From positions 2,542,001-2,606,000 of the forward strand of contig CAVWLA010000001.1 in NCBI GenBank assembly GCA_963755825.1: 64,000 nt of DNA, given 5' to 3'. The notes beneath the pieces are model-generated. The model did not search any database. It was not told the DNA's origin and saw only the letters and a program-made list of their open reading frames with translations. Positions within the stretch are counted from its first letter, which is position 1, and each line of letters opens with the position of its first letter. The DNA is from DATBQN01 sp963755825 (GTDB taxonomy: Bacteria > Acidobacteriota > Thermoanaerobaculia > Multivoradales > UBA5704). Positions 45,907 through 53,490 of the stretch are shown here, one piece after another. The translations under genes and the position numbers were made by a program.

Positions 45907-46643
45907 TGCCGATGGACGCCGTCGAGATGCTCCCCCGCGTCCGCCCGCTCGGCCGCGCGCTCGCCCTCCCCGGCCTCTACCTCAAGCTCCCTTTCCGCAA
46001 GCGCCGCATCCGCCGGCCGGTCGTCGAGACGATCGACGGCGTGCCGCTCCTCGTGCTGCCGGAGGTGCTCAATCCGGTGGTCTTCCGGAGCGGCGCCTGG
46101 TTCGCGCGCCTCGTCGCCCGCCAGGGCTTCGCGGCGCCGCCGCGGACCGGCGCCCGCGCCCTCGACATGGGGACCGGCAGCGGCGCTTGCGCCCTCTTCG
46201 CCGCCCGCCGCGGCTGGCGGGTGACGGCGGTCGACCTGAATCCCGAGGCGGTGCGGTGCGCGCGCATCAACGCACTGTGGAACAGCCTCGACGGCGCCGT
46301 CGACGTCCGCCAGGGCGACCTCTTCGCGCCCATCGCCGGCGAGCGCTTCGATCTCGTCCTCTTCAACCCGCCGTTCTTCCGCGGCACGCCGCACGGCCTC
46401 TTCGACCTCGCCTGGCGGGCGACCGACGTCCTCGAGCGCTTCGCCGCCGCTCTCCCCGCCGCCCTCGCCCCCGGCGGCCTGGCGCTGGTGCTGCTGTCGA
46501 CCGACGGCGACGCGGCGGGGATGTTGAGCGCGCTCGCGGCGAGCGGCCTCGACGTCGAGGTCGCCGCCCGCCGCGACTTCGGCAACGAGGTGATGACCCT
46601 CTACGCCGCCCGCCCGCGAATGAGCCAGATAAGCCCGGCATGA
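45906..46643 (+). CDS. methyltransferase with NPPF motif (HemK/PrmC-like class)
   Basis: The 245-residue SAM-dependent methyltransferase has motif I LDMGTGSGACALFAARRG (near 87), VTAVDLNPEA and the catalytic NPPF in DLVLFNPPFFRG (near 155), typical of enzymes that methylate amides or amines such as Gln or bases. The N-terminal 75 residues contain the PVVETIDGVPLLV element seen in related proteins. ATG overlaps the upstream stop by one base (TAATG); a second ATG lies two codons on. Acceptor unknown; context suggests a product of the operon. Confidence 0.78.
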   Translation: MPMDAVEMLPRVRPLGRALALPGLYLKLPFRKRRIRRPVVETIDGVPLLVLPEVLNPVVFRSGAWFARLVARQGFAAPPRTGARALDMGTGSGACALFAARRGWRVTAVDLNPEAVRCARINALWNSLDGAVDVRQGDLFAPIAGERFDLVLFNPPFFRGTPHGLFDLAWRATDVLERFAAALPAALAPGGLALVLLSTDGDAAGMLSALAASGLDVEVAARRDFGNEVMTLYAARPRMSQISPA

Positions 46644-48226
46644 GCGAGCGCGCCGACCAGGTCATCCTCGTCAACCCGCGGATGTGCTCGCCGCGGAGCG
46701 TGCGGCTGCCGCTCTCGGTGCTGGCGCTCGGCGCCGTGCTCGAGGGCCGCCACCCCTACCGCATCGTCGACGGCAACCTCGATCCCGATGCCGCCGCGAG
46801 CGTCGTCGCGGCGGTCGGCGAGGCGGCGGCGCGAGGCGAGGGGACGGCGCTCGTCGCCATGACGGTGATGCCCGGCCCTCAGGTCGGCCCGGCGATCGCC
46901 ATCGCCGCCGCCGTTCGCGCCGCGCATCCGCGCGTCCCCATCGCCTGGGGCGGCTACTTCCCGACCCTCTACCCGGCCGCGGCGGTCAACGCGCCGTACG
47001 TCGACTACGTCGTGCGCGGCCAGGGGGAAGAGACGCTCCTGGCGCTTCTCGCGGCGCTGCCCGCGGCCGGTGCGCCGCGCTACGGCGAGGGATTCGCGGC
47101 CTCGGCGAGCGCAACCTCGGCCGTCGCCGACGTCGCCGGTCTCACCTACAAAGATGGCGAGCGCATCGTCCACAACCCCGAGCGGCCGTTCCGCTCTCCG
47201 GAGAGCTTCCCACCGCTCCCCTACGAGCGGGCCGGCGAGGCGGCGCGCTACCTCCGCCCCTCGTTCCTCGGCCGGCGGACCGGCGTCCACCAGGCGGCGC
47301 TCGGCTGCCGCTACCACTGCACCTTCTGCGGCGTCGTCTCGATGTGGAACGGCCACACCCGCCTGTCGCCGCCGGCGCGCCTCGAGCGCGACCTCCTGGC
47401 GCTCCGCGGCCTCGGCGCCGACTCGATCCAGTTCTACGATCACAACTTCTTCGACACCGAGGAGGCGAGCGTGCCGGTGCTCGAGGTGCTCGGCCGGCTC
47501 GGCATGCCCTGGTGGTCCTACGCCCGCGCCGACACCCTGGCGCGCTTCTCGCCTGCGACCTGGAAGCTGATCGAGAAGAGCCAGTATCGGATGAGCTACA
47601 TCGGCGCCGAGGCGGCGTCGGACGAGGTGCTGCAGCGGATGAAGAAGGGGAGCCGCGTCGAGCACACCTTCGAGGTCGCCCGCCGCTGCCGCGAGCACGG
47701 CGTCATCCCCGAGTTCTCCTTCGTCCTCGGCGGCCCCGACGACCCCGAGGGCGAGGTCGAGAAGACGCTCGGCTTCGTCAAGCAGGTGAAGACCATCCAC
47801 CCGCAGTGCGAGGTGATCCTCTACTTCTACAGCCCGACGCCGCAGCGCAACCCGCGCGCCCTTGCAGCAGACACCGCCGACGCCAAGGGCCCGCGCCTGC
47901 CGGTCCTCGACCACTACGGCCCCGACGGCCCGCTGCTGCCGACGACCCCCGAGGAGTGGACCGAGCGCCGCTGGCTCGACTACGTCTGCCACCAGGACGC
48001 CCCCTGGCTCACCCCGCGCATCAAGCGCCGCGTCAAGGACTTCGCCAAAGTCCTCGGCTGCCGCTTCCCCACCGTCCAGGACCACCAGACCCCCGCCTGG
48101 GGGAAGTCGGTCCTGAAGACCCTCGCCACCTGGCGCTACGCGAGCGGCGTCTACGCGCGGCCCTGGGAGCTGGACGTCGCGCGGAGGCTGATCCCGCTCC
48201 GGGAGCCACAGCGGGAGGGGTTGTAG
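46640..48226 (+). CDS. radical SAM protein with N-terminal B12-binding domain
   Basis: The 528-residue protein has a cobalamin-binding-type domain (residues 1-150; VNPRMCSPRSVRLPLSVLAL and IAWGGYFPTLYP) and a radical SAM domain with CRYHCTFC (CxxxCxxC near 222-230). QFYDHNFFDTEEAS and LGGPDDPEGEVEKTLGF follow. A C-terminal region with further Cys and His residues comes after about residue 400. Such B12-dependent enzymes methylate or rearrange unactivated carbons. It is the last gene of the operon, overlapping the methyltransferase by four bases. Two related proteins occur at 52077 and 53491. Confidence 0.85.
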   Translation: MSERADQVILVNPRMCSPRSVRLPLSVLALGAVLEGRHPYRIVDGNLDPDAAASVVAAVGEAAARGEGTALVAMTVMPGPQVGPAIAIAAAVRAAHPRVPIAWGGYFPTLYPAAAVNAPYVDYVVRGQGEETLLALLAALPAAGAPRYGEGFAASASATSAVADVAGLTYKDGERIVHNPERPFRSPESFPPLPYERAGEAARYLRPSFLGRRTGVHQAALGCRYHCTFCGVVSMWNGHTRLSPPARLERDLLALRGLGADSIQFYDHNFFDTEEASVPVLEVLGRLGMPWWSYARADTLARFSPATWKLIEKSQYRMSYIGAEAASDEVLQRMKKGSRVEHTFEVARRCREHGVIPEFSFVLGGPDDPEGEVEKTLGFVKQVKTIHPQCEVILYFYSPTPQRNPRALAADTADAKGPRLPVLDHYGPDGPLLPTTPEEWTERRWLDYVCHQDAPWLTPRIKRRVKDFAKVLGCRFPTVQDHQTPAWGKSVLKTLATWRYASGVYARPWELDVARRLIPLREPQREGL

Positions 48227-48262
48227 CGGCCGCTCTCGTCGCGGCGGTAGATCGGCGACTCG
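48226..48262. repeat. 33-bp segment also found inside the gene at 49633
   Basis: Immediately after the radical SAM stop codon, 48226-48258 are identical to 49879-49911, which lie within the methyltransferase gene at 49633-50583. The match ends with one mismatch, then TCG. The copies are in the same orientation. This looks like a fragment left by a local duplication or rearrangement. Confidence 0.8.
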
Positions 48263-48358
48263 TGCCCGCGGCGGCGGCGTGGTCACACACGTCGATCCCG
48301 CCGCCTCCGGGCGGGCCCGGGGGCCCGCCCGGGGGCCCGCCCCTACGGGCGCTCGGCC
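48263..48358. repeat. interspersed repeat, truncated copy 1
   Basis: This copy retains only the 3' half of the repeat seen at 48777 and 49434, from GTGCCCGCGG through GTGGTCACACACGTCGAT to the CTACGGG end. The GGGCCCGCCC block is expanded. It lies between the radical SAM gene and the cupin gene. Confidence 0.8.
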
Positions 48359-48398
48359 AAACGCCGCACGCCGCCAGCCGGAGGGCAGCAGACCCGGC

Positions 48399-48758
48399 CT
48401 ACTTCGCGTAGTCGCCCGCTCCCTGGAAGTGCAGCGAGACGTAGGCCTGGTCGCCGACGACCCAGCTGTCGTGCGGCACCGGCGGAATGTAGAAGAGCTG
48501 GCCCGGCTGCATGACGACCTCGCGGCCGTCGGCGAAGCCGACGGCCGCCCGCCCGGAGATGACCAGGCCGACGTGCTCGACCCCGCAGAGCGGCGTCCCC
48601 GCGGTCGGCGCGACGTGCACCGACCATTTCCATCCTGGCTCATAGCGGGCGCGGCCGATCGTCATGCCGCCGATGCGCACCACCTCGAACCGCCCGTGCA
48701 GGAACTCGCGCGTCTCGTCCGGCTCTTCGAATCGCTTGAGGATCATCTCGACGTTCAT
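48399..48758 (-). CDS. cupin-domain protein
   Basis: A 119-residue single-domain cupin. The metal-binding strand motifs read CGVEHVGLVISGRAAVGF and PGQLFYIPPVPHDSWVV, with His at the usual place in the second motif. EHVGLVISG is the first motif. Fold and size fit a small binding or sensory cupin of unknown ligand. The ATG at 48758 has GGGAGA a few bases upstream and is preferred over the ATG at 48779. It is separated from its neighbours by interspersed repeats. Confidence 0.82.
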   Translation of the reverse strand: MNVEMILKRFEEPDETREFLHGRFEVVRIGGMTIGRARYEPGWKWSVHVAPTAGTPLCGVEHVGLVISGRAAVGFADGREVVMQPGQLFYIPPVPHDSWVVGDQAYVSLHFQGAGDYAK

Positions 48759-48776
48759 CGGCTCTCCCCTCGGCTG

Positions 48777-48940
48777 CATCCGGCGCCTCTCATAGCGCGG
48801 GCATTCACGCCCGTGCGGAGACCGTGTCCGCGTGACGCGGAGCCTGCAACCTCGTCGCGCGTGCCCGCGGTGGCGCCGTGGTCACACACGTCGATTCCGC
48901 CGCCTCCGGGCGGGCACGGGGGCCCGCCCCTACGGGCCTG
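48777..48940. repeat. interspersed repeat, full copy 2
   Basis: A 164-bp element, nearly identical to the one at 49434. It begins CATCCGGCGCC and contains an inverted repeat around GGGCATTCACGCCC. It continues through CCGTGTCCGCGTGA and GTGGTCACACACGTCGAT and ends with the GGGCGGGC/GCCCGCCC hairpin and CTACGGGC. It lies between the cupin gene and the Cys-rich gene. Confidence 0.85.
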
Positions 48941-49009
48941 GCGCTCCGCAAGAAGAACGGTAGCGCCTTCACCCTCGCAGCGCACACCGGATTGTAAAAG
49001 GAGGTCACC

Positions 49010-49342
49010 ATGAAAAAAACCCTCAATCGCTCCGCCTGGACTGCGATCCTCGTCGTGCTGGCACTCTCCACGAGCATCCCCGCCAGGGCCTTTCCGGGCC
49101 CGCGGTGCATGGATATCGACGGCACCTCGTGCCCTCGGGTCCTGCAGACGACGACGTGCTGGTATCTCAACGGCACCACGGGCAACTGCCAGTGCTACTA
49201 CCCCTACGTCGGGCAGCAGGGCCCCTATGTGTGGCACTGCTCGAACCCGCAAGCCTTCATGACGGCCGCTCCGACATGCACCGCCGAAGGCCGCCCGCAG
49301 CAGGCCGAGGGCAACCTCTCTGTCGCGGCGGACCACCCCTAG
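49010..49342 (+). CDS. small secreted cysteine-containing protein
   Basis: A 110-residue protein with a signal peptide (about residues 1-27, MKKTLNRSAWTAILVVLALS and SIPARA). The mature part has seven cysteines, in CMDIDGTSCPRVLQTTTCWY, NCQCYYPYVG, WHC and PTC. An odd number leaves one free thiol or allows a dimer. AAAAGGAGG lies 5-8 bases before the ATG, a strong ribosome site. I do not recognise the family. It lies between two copies of the interspersed repeat. Confidence 0.72.
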   Translation: MKKTLNRSAWTAILVVLALSTSIPARAFPGPRCMDIDGTSCPRVLQTTTCWYLNGTTGNCQCYYPYVGQQGPYVWHCSNPQAFMTAAPTCTAEGRPQQAEGNLSVAADHP

Positions 49343-49433
49343 ACGGCGGGCGGTTGCAAGACAATCTCCGCCCCTACCGCCAGGTTCGAGAGACGAACAC
49401 CGAGCTGGCAGCCCCGAAACGCGAAGCCGGATT

Positions 49434-49600
49434 CATCCGGCGCCCCTCGTAGCACGGGCATTCATGCCCGTGCGGGGGCCGTGTCCGCGTGAGGCGGAGC
49501 CTGCAACTTTGCGGCGCGCGCCCGCGGCGGCGCCGTGGTCGCACGCGCCGATTCCGCCGCCTCCGGGCGGGCACGGGGGCCCGCCCCTACGCGCTCGGCC
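49434..49600. repeat. interspersed repeat, full copy 3
   Basis: Near-identical to 48777-48940. Here the first inverted repeat is perfect: GCACGGGCAT at 49452-49461, a two-base loop, and ATGCCCGTGC at 49464-49473. The second hairpin GGGCGGGC/GCCCGCCC is conserved. It occupies the gap between the Cys-rich gene and the methyltransferase gene; the remaining gap sequence (49343-49433, 49601-49632) shows nothing I can name. Confidence 0.85.
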
Positions 49601-49632
49601 TGTGCCTCTCATTGGGCGACGACGGCGACAGG

Positions 49633-50583
49633 TCATCCCGGCTTCTCCGCCCACAGGATCGTAAAGCGGCTCGGCTCCCTTCGCCGCTTCCAGCGGGCGA
49701 TCCACGGCCGCATCGCCCAGCGCCAGCCGTACCACGGGGTCACCCGGCGCCAGGCGATGCCGAGATCGCTCGCGAGATCGGCGAGCAGCGGCCAGGTGAG
49801 GTACTCGCGGCTGGAGACGCTGTCGGAGCGGGTGCCGAAGCGGCGGGCGAAGTCGGCGTGGCGCTCTTCGACCATGCGGCGGCCGCTCTCGTCGCGGCGG
49901 TAGATCGGCGATTCGAGGACGAGGAGCGCGCCGCCCGGGCGGAGGACGCGGAGCGCCTCGGCGAGCGTCGCGCGGTAATCGATCGAGTAGTGGAGGCTGG
50001 CGTTGAAGATGGCGACATCGGCCTCGCCGTCGGGGAAGGGCAGGCGATCGAACTCCGCCTGCAGGCGCGGCCAGGCCGGCGCGTAGTGACGGGCGGCGCC
50101 GAGGCCGTCGTAGAGGTCGGTCGAGAGGTCGACGGCGCACGGGTGATGGCCGCGCTCGGCCAGCCGGTGGGAGAGCCAGCCGAGGCCGGCGCCGAGGTCG
50201 AGCACTTTGCGGCCGGCGCCCAGCCGCGGCAGCACCCGTCGATCGAGCGCCGCGAAGGTGCGGCGGCGGAGCGCCCACTGCCAGGCGATCGGATGATCCG
50301 GCGGACATTCGGGGAGCGCCCGGTAGTAGCCGGGGTCGTCCGAACCGCGGCGCTCGGCGAGGCGGATCTTCGTGTAGTCGGCGAGGAAGGCCGCGAAGTG
50401 CTCCCGCCGCTTGGGGGTCAGGAGCGAGCGTACGCCGCCGGTGCCGGGGAGGAGCGGGTAGGACGCGCCGCAGGACGGGCAGCGGGCGTCCTCGGCGAGC
50501 GCCACCTCGTCACCCAGCGCCGTCCGACAGCGCGGGCAGGCGAGGCGCCAGATGAGGGGGCGGATGATCTGCGGCTCCGTCAA
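49633..50583 (-). CDS. methyltransferase with N-terminal zinc ribbon
   Basis: The 316-residue SAM-dependent methyltransferase starts with a Trm112-like zinc ribbon (CPRC near 16 and CPSC near 35). A class I methyltransferase domain follows with VLDLGAGLGWLSHRLAERG (near 125), AVDLSTDLYDGLGA, and LPFPDGEADVAIFNASLHYS (near 180). The C-terminal part has ESPIYRRDESGRR, encoded in part by the 33-bp segment copied at 48226. It is downstream of another methyltransferase gene on the same strand. Substrate unknown; context suggests small-molecule or glycan tailoring. Confidence 0.83.
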   Translation of the reverse strand: MTEPQIIRPLIWRLACPRCRTALGDEVALAEDARCPSCGASYPLLPGTGGVRSLLTPKRREHFAAFLADYTKIRLAERRGSDDPGYYRALPECPPDHPIAWQWALRRRTFAALDRRVLPRLGAGRKVLDLGAGLGWLSHRLAERGHHPCAVDLSTDLYDGLGAARHYAPAWPRLQAEFDRLPFPDGEADVAIFNASLHYSIDYRATLAEALRVLRPGGALLVLESPIYRRDESGRRMVEERHADFARRFGTRSDSVSSREYLTWPLLADLASDLGIAWRRVTPWYGWRWAMRPWIARWKRRREPSRFTILWAEKPG

Positions 50584-50623
50584 CGGCAGCCGATCCGGCG
50601 GCCCGCGGTCACCAAATGATGCA

Positions 50624-51409
50624 TCACCGGCGGACCAACTCGAGCAGGTAGTGATCGGCGAGCCAGGGGAGGGGCCAGGCGGCCTCCCAGCGGCGCTCGC
50701 GGGCGTCGAGTCGGGCGACGAGATCCGGGTGGCGGCGAGCCCAAACGTCGGCGGCGGGGAGGGGAACGAAGGCGCCGATGGCCGCGCGGCGGACGACGCG
50801 GAAGCCGGGTTGGAGGAAGCGACCGAGTCGGCTCGGCGTCGGGTAGACGACGCGGAGGCCGCGCCAGACGACGCCGCCCCGCCGCAGCCGCCGGAAGGCG
50901 GCGCGGAGGTCGCCGCGGAGGCTGAACCAGAGCCACTCCCAGGGGACGAGCGGCCCCATGACGCAGAGGAGGAGCGGGGCGCCCGGCCTGACCACCCGCG
51001 CCAGCTCGCGCCCCAGGGCGGCGAGGTCCGCCGCGCAGTTGACGCCGCCGAAGTTCGAGAAGGCGCCGTCGAAGGCCGCTGCCGGCAGCTCGGCGAGCCG
51101 CTCGAAGGGGAGCCGGCGGGCCTCGACGAGCCCGGCGAGCCCCGCCTTCACCACCTTTCGGCGCGCCGCCTCGACCATCTCCGCCGAGCCGTCGGTCGCC
51201 AGCACCTGGACGCCGCGCGCGCCGAGGTGGACGGCATCCTCACCGGTGCCGCAGGCGAGCTCGAGGACCCGCATCCCCGGCGTGAAGGCGAGGTCGAGCC
51301 GGCGCCAGACGGCGCGGCGGAGGGTGCCGCCGAGGAGGCTCTGGGTGAACTGGCGGTCGTAGTCGGCGGCGAGGCCGTCGAACGGCGAGGGGACGGGTTG
51401 CACGGTCAT
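50624..51409 (-). CDS. SAM-dependent methyltransferase (class I)
   Basis: The 261-residue protein has FDGLAADYDRQFTQS at the start, motif I VLELACGTGEDAVHLG (near 48), VLATDGSAEMVEAA and FDGAFSNFGGVNCAADL (near 117). A C-terminal membrane-associating part has WEWLWFSLRGDLRAAF. The pattern is that of small-molecule methyltransferases acting on lipids, quinones or sugars. The start ATG at 51409 opens the fold; longer readings continue upstream without similarity. The zinc-ribbon methyltransferase follows 40 bp downstream. Confidence 0.83.
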   Translation of the reverse strand: MTVQPVPSPFDGLAADYDRQFTQSLLGGTLRRAVWRRLDLAFTPGMRVLELACGTGEDAVHLGARGVQVLATDGSAEMVEAARRKVVKAGLAGLVEARRLPFERLAELPAAAFDGAFSNFGGVNCAADLAALGRELARVVRPGAPLLLCVMGPLVPWEWLWFSLRGDLRAAFRRLRRGGVVWRGLRVVYPTPSRLGRFLQPGFRVVRRAAIGAFVPLPAADVWARRHPDLVARLDARERRWEAAWPLPWLADHYLLELVRR

Positions 51410-51576
51410 CCGCGCGCCGCCGCCGGCTGTCGAGGAGAGCGCAACGGTCTCGCGGCTGCGCGGCAGGCCGATGCTATGCTCGCTGGACCCAGTTGTGAAG
51501 CTGTGCAGCAACCCCGAGGCTCTCGATTGCGAGCGCGCGCGGCGCCGCTCGCCACTGCGACAGGGAGGCACCAGCC

Positions 51577-52059
51577 ATGGCATCCTGCGGCTACTGCGAG
51601 ACCAAGATCCTCTTCGGCGGCAAGCGCGATGGCGACCTGCGCTACTGCAACGCCCGCTGCCAGACCGCCGGGCGCGCGCTCGTCCGCTCGCACCAGCTCT
51701 CCGACAACGTGGTCAACGCGCGAGTGCACGAGATCCACTCCGGCCGCTGCCCGCGGTGCGAGGGTCCGGGGCCGGTCGACATCGCCCGCTCGTATCGGGT
51801 GTGGTCGGCGCTCTACGTCTGCTCGTGGCGCACCGATCAGATCCTCGCCTGCGCGAGCTGCCGGCGCCGCGCCCAGCTCGGGGCGCTCGCCTTCAGCACC
51901 TTTCTCGGCTGGTGGAGCCTGCACGGGGTCCTCATCACCCCGGTGCAGATCGGACGCAATCTGAGCGGTCTGTTTCGCGAGCAGGATCCCCTCCGGCCTT
52001 CCCCGGGCCTCGAGCGCCAGGTGCGGGTGCAGCTCGGCTCGGCGCTGCCGGCGATCTGA
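51577..52059 (+). CDS. zinc-ribbon-like hypothetical protein
   Basis: The 160-residue protein has three cysteine pairs typical of zinc binding: CGYCETKILFGGKRDG then CNARC (residues 4-28), CPRCEGPGPVD (near 58), and CASCRRRAQLG (near 91). A hydrophobic segment (about 100-120, AFSTFLGWWSLHGVLI) follows the last pair and may be membrane-associated. A good ribosome site GGGAGG lies upstream of the ATG. It is divergent from the methyltransferase at 50624 and convergent with the radical SAM gene ending at 52077. Role unknown. Confidence 0.78.
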   Translation: MASCGYCETKILFGGKRDGDLRYCNARCQTAGRALVRSHQLSDNVVNARVHEIHSGRCPRCEGPGPVDIARSYRVWSALYVCSWRTDQILACASCRRRAQLGALAFSTFLGWWSLHGVLITPVQIGRNLSGLFREQDPLRPSPGLERQVRVQLGSALPAI

Positions 52060-52076
52060 GGAAGAGGGCTCTCGCC

Positions 52077-53477
52077 TCACGCCCCGGCGGCGGCGAGGAG
52101 ATCGGCGCGGGCCGCGGCGGCCGCCCGCTGGTAGTCGGCGGCTCCCGCCGGGTCGCTCACCGCGCGGCGGGAGGCTTCGACCGCGTTCTTCAGCCAGCGG
52201 TCGGCGTGGCCGTAGTACTCGCGCCCCGGGCGCCCGGCGACCTCGTAGTCGCGGTCGGTCGAGGCCGCCCAATCCCGCGGCGCCACGACGCGGCCGGCCA
52301 CCTCGCGGTAATAGGCGGTGTTCTTGATCGGATAGGCGACGGTGGTGAAGAAGATGTCGGGATTGCAGCGCTGCACGTGCTCGACGGTCGCCGCGATGTC
52401 GTCGACGGTCTCGCCCTCGTAGCCCCACATGAGGAACATCCCCACCTGGATGCCGTGGCGCTGCGCCGCCTGCGTCGCCCAGCGCACCTGCTCGATGGTG
52501 GCGCCGCGCTCCATGGCGTCGAGCACCCGCTGACTGCCGCTCTCCGAGCCGATCCAGATGCGCCAGCAGCCCATCTCGGCGAGGGTGGCGAGGATCTCCT
52601 CTTTCATCATGCGGTCGGGGCGCGAGATAGTCTCGAAGGGGATGCGGAGGCCGCGGCGCCGGAGCTCCTCGGCATACTGAAACAGCCAGCCGTGGTGAAT
52701 GGTGAAGACGTCGTCGGCGTACCACACCTGCTCGGGGGCGTAGACCTCGTGGATGTGCGCCAGCTCCGCCGCGGCGCCGGCGGGGCTCCGCCGGCGGTGG
52801 GTGAAGCCGAAGACGGCGTGCGAGCACCAGTGGCAGCGGTAGGGGCAGCCGCGGGCGGTGATCAGGTTGACGCTCCCCTGGCCGTGGTGCGTGCGCCAGA
52901 CGTCGACGTAGCGCGGCAGGTCGATCGCCGCGCGGTCGGGCCAGGGGAGGGCGTCGAGGTCGGGGAGCTGCGCCCGCTCCGGGTTCGTCACCATCTCGCC
53001 CGCCTCGTCGCGGAAGACGGTGCCAGCGACGCCGTGCAGGCGGTGCGGGCCGCGCGCGGCGAGCGCCGGCAGCAGCTCGGCCATCGTCGCCTCGCCCTCG
53101 CCCTGCACCACCACGTCGGCGCCGTGAGCGAGATACTCGGCGGGATAGTTGGCGCTTTCCGGGCCGCCGAGGACGACCGTCCAGCCGTGCGCCTTGGCGG
53201 CGGCGACGGCCGCCAGCACGGCGCCGCGGGTGATCAGGTTGGTGTAGAAGCCGACGACGCCGCCACGCCCGCCGCCGGCGCCGGCGGCGAAGCGCGCCGC
53301 GAGGTCGGCGGGCGCCGCGAAGGTGCTGTCGAAGATCTCGACGGCGAACCCTTCGCGCTTCAGATAGGCCGAGAGGTAGAGCAGCCCCAGCGGCGGATAG
53401 GGCTTCATGATCTGGACCTCTTTGGGGTCCTCGAACAGGAAGTAGCCGTGGGTCAGCAGGAGGTCGAGGGCGGGCAC
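52077..53477 (-). CDS. radical SAM protein with B12-binding domain, paralogue A
   Basis: The 466-residue protein begins with a cobalamin-binding-type domain (LLLTHGYFLFEDPKEVQIM, LGLLYLSAYLKREGF, WTVVLGGPESANYPAEYLA) and a radical SAM domain with CPYRCHWC (CxxxCxxC near residue 210). EQVWYADDVFT, IGSESGSQRVLDAM and FLMWGYEGETVDDI follow. Start is GTG at 53477, 14 bases after the stop of the paralogous gene upstream. The pair with 53491-55014 arose by duplication: the N-termini share the DPKxVxxM-P-x-PLG-LY pattern. Likely B12-dependent methylase or cyclase. Confidence 0.85.
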   Translation of the reverse strand: MPALDLLLTHGYFLFEDPKEVQIMKPYPPLGLLYLSAYLKREGFAVEIFDSTFAAPADLAARFAAGAGGGRGGVVGFYTNLITRGAVLAAVAAAKAHGWTVVLGGPESANYPAEYLAHGADVVVQGEGEATMAELLPALAARGPHRLHGVAGTVFRDEAGEMVTNPERAQLPDLDALPWPDRAAIDLPRYVDVWRTHHGQGSVNLITARGCPYRCHWCSHAVFGFTHRRRSPAGAAAELAHIHEVYAPEQVWYADDVFTIHHGWLFQYAEELRRRGLRIPFETISRPDRMMKEEILATLAEMGCWRIWIGSESGSQRVLDAMERGATIEQVRWATQAAQRHGIQVGMFLMWGYEGETVDDIAATVEHVQRCNPDIFFTTVAYPIKNTAYYREVAGRVVAPRDWAASTDRDYEVAGRPGREYYGHADRWLKNAVEASRRAVSDPAGAADYQRAAAAARADLLAAAGA

Positions 53478-53490
53478 GGCCGGCTCGCGA

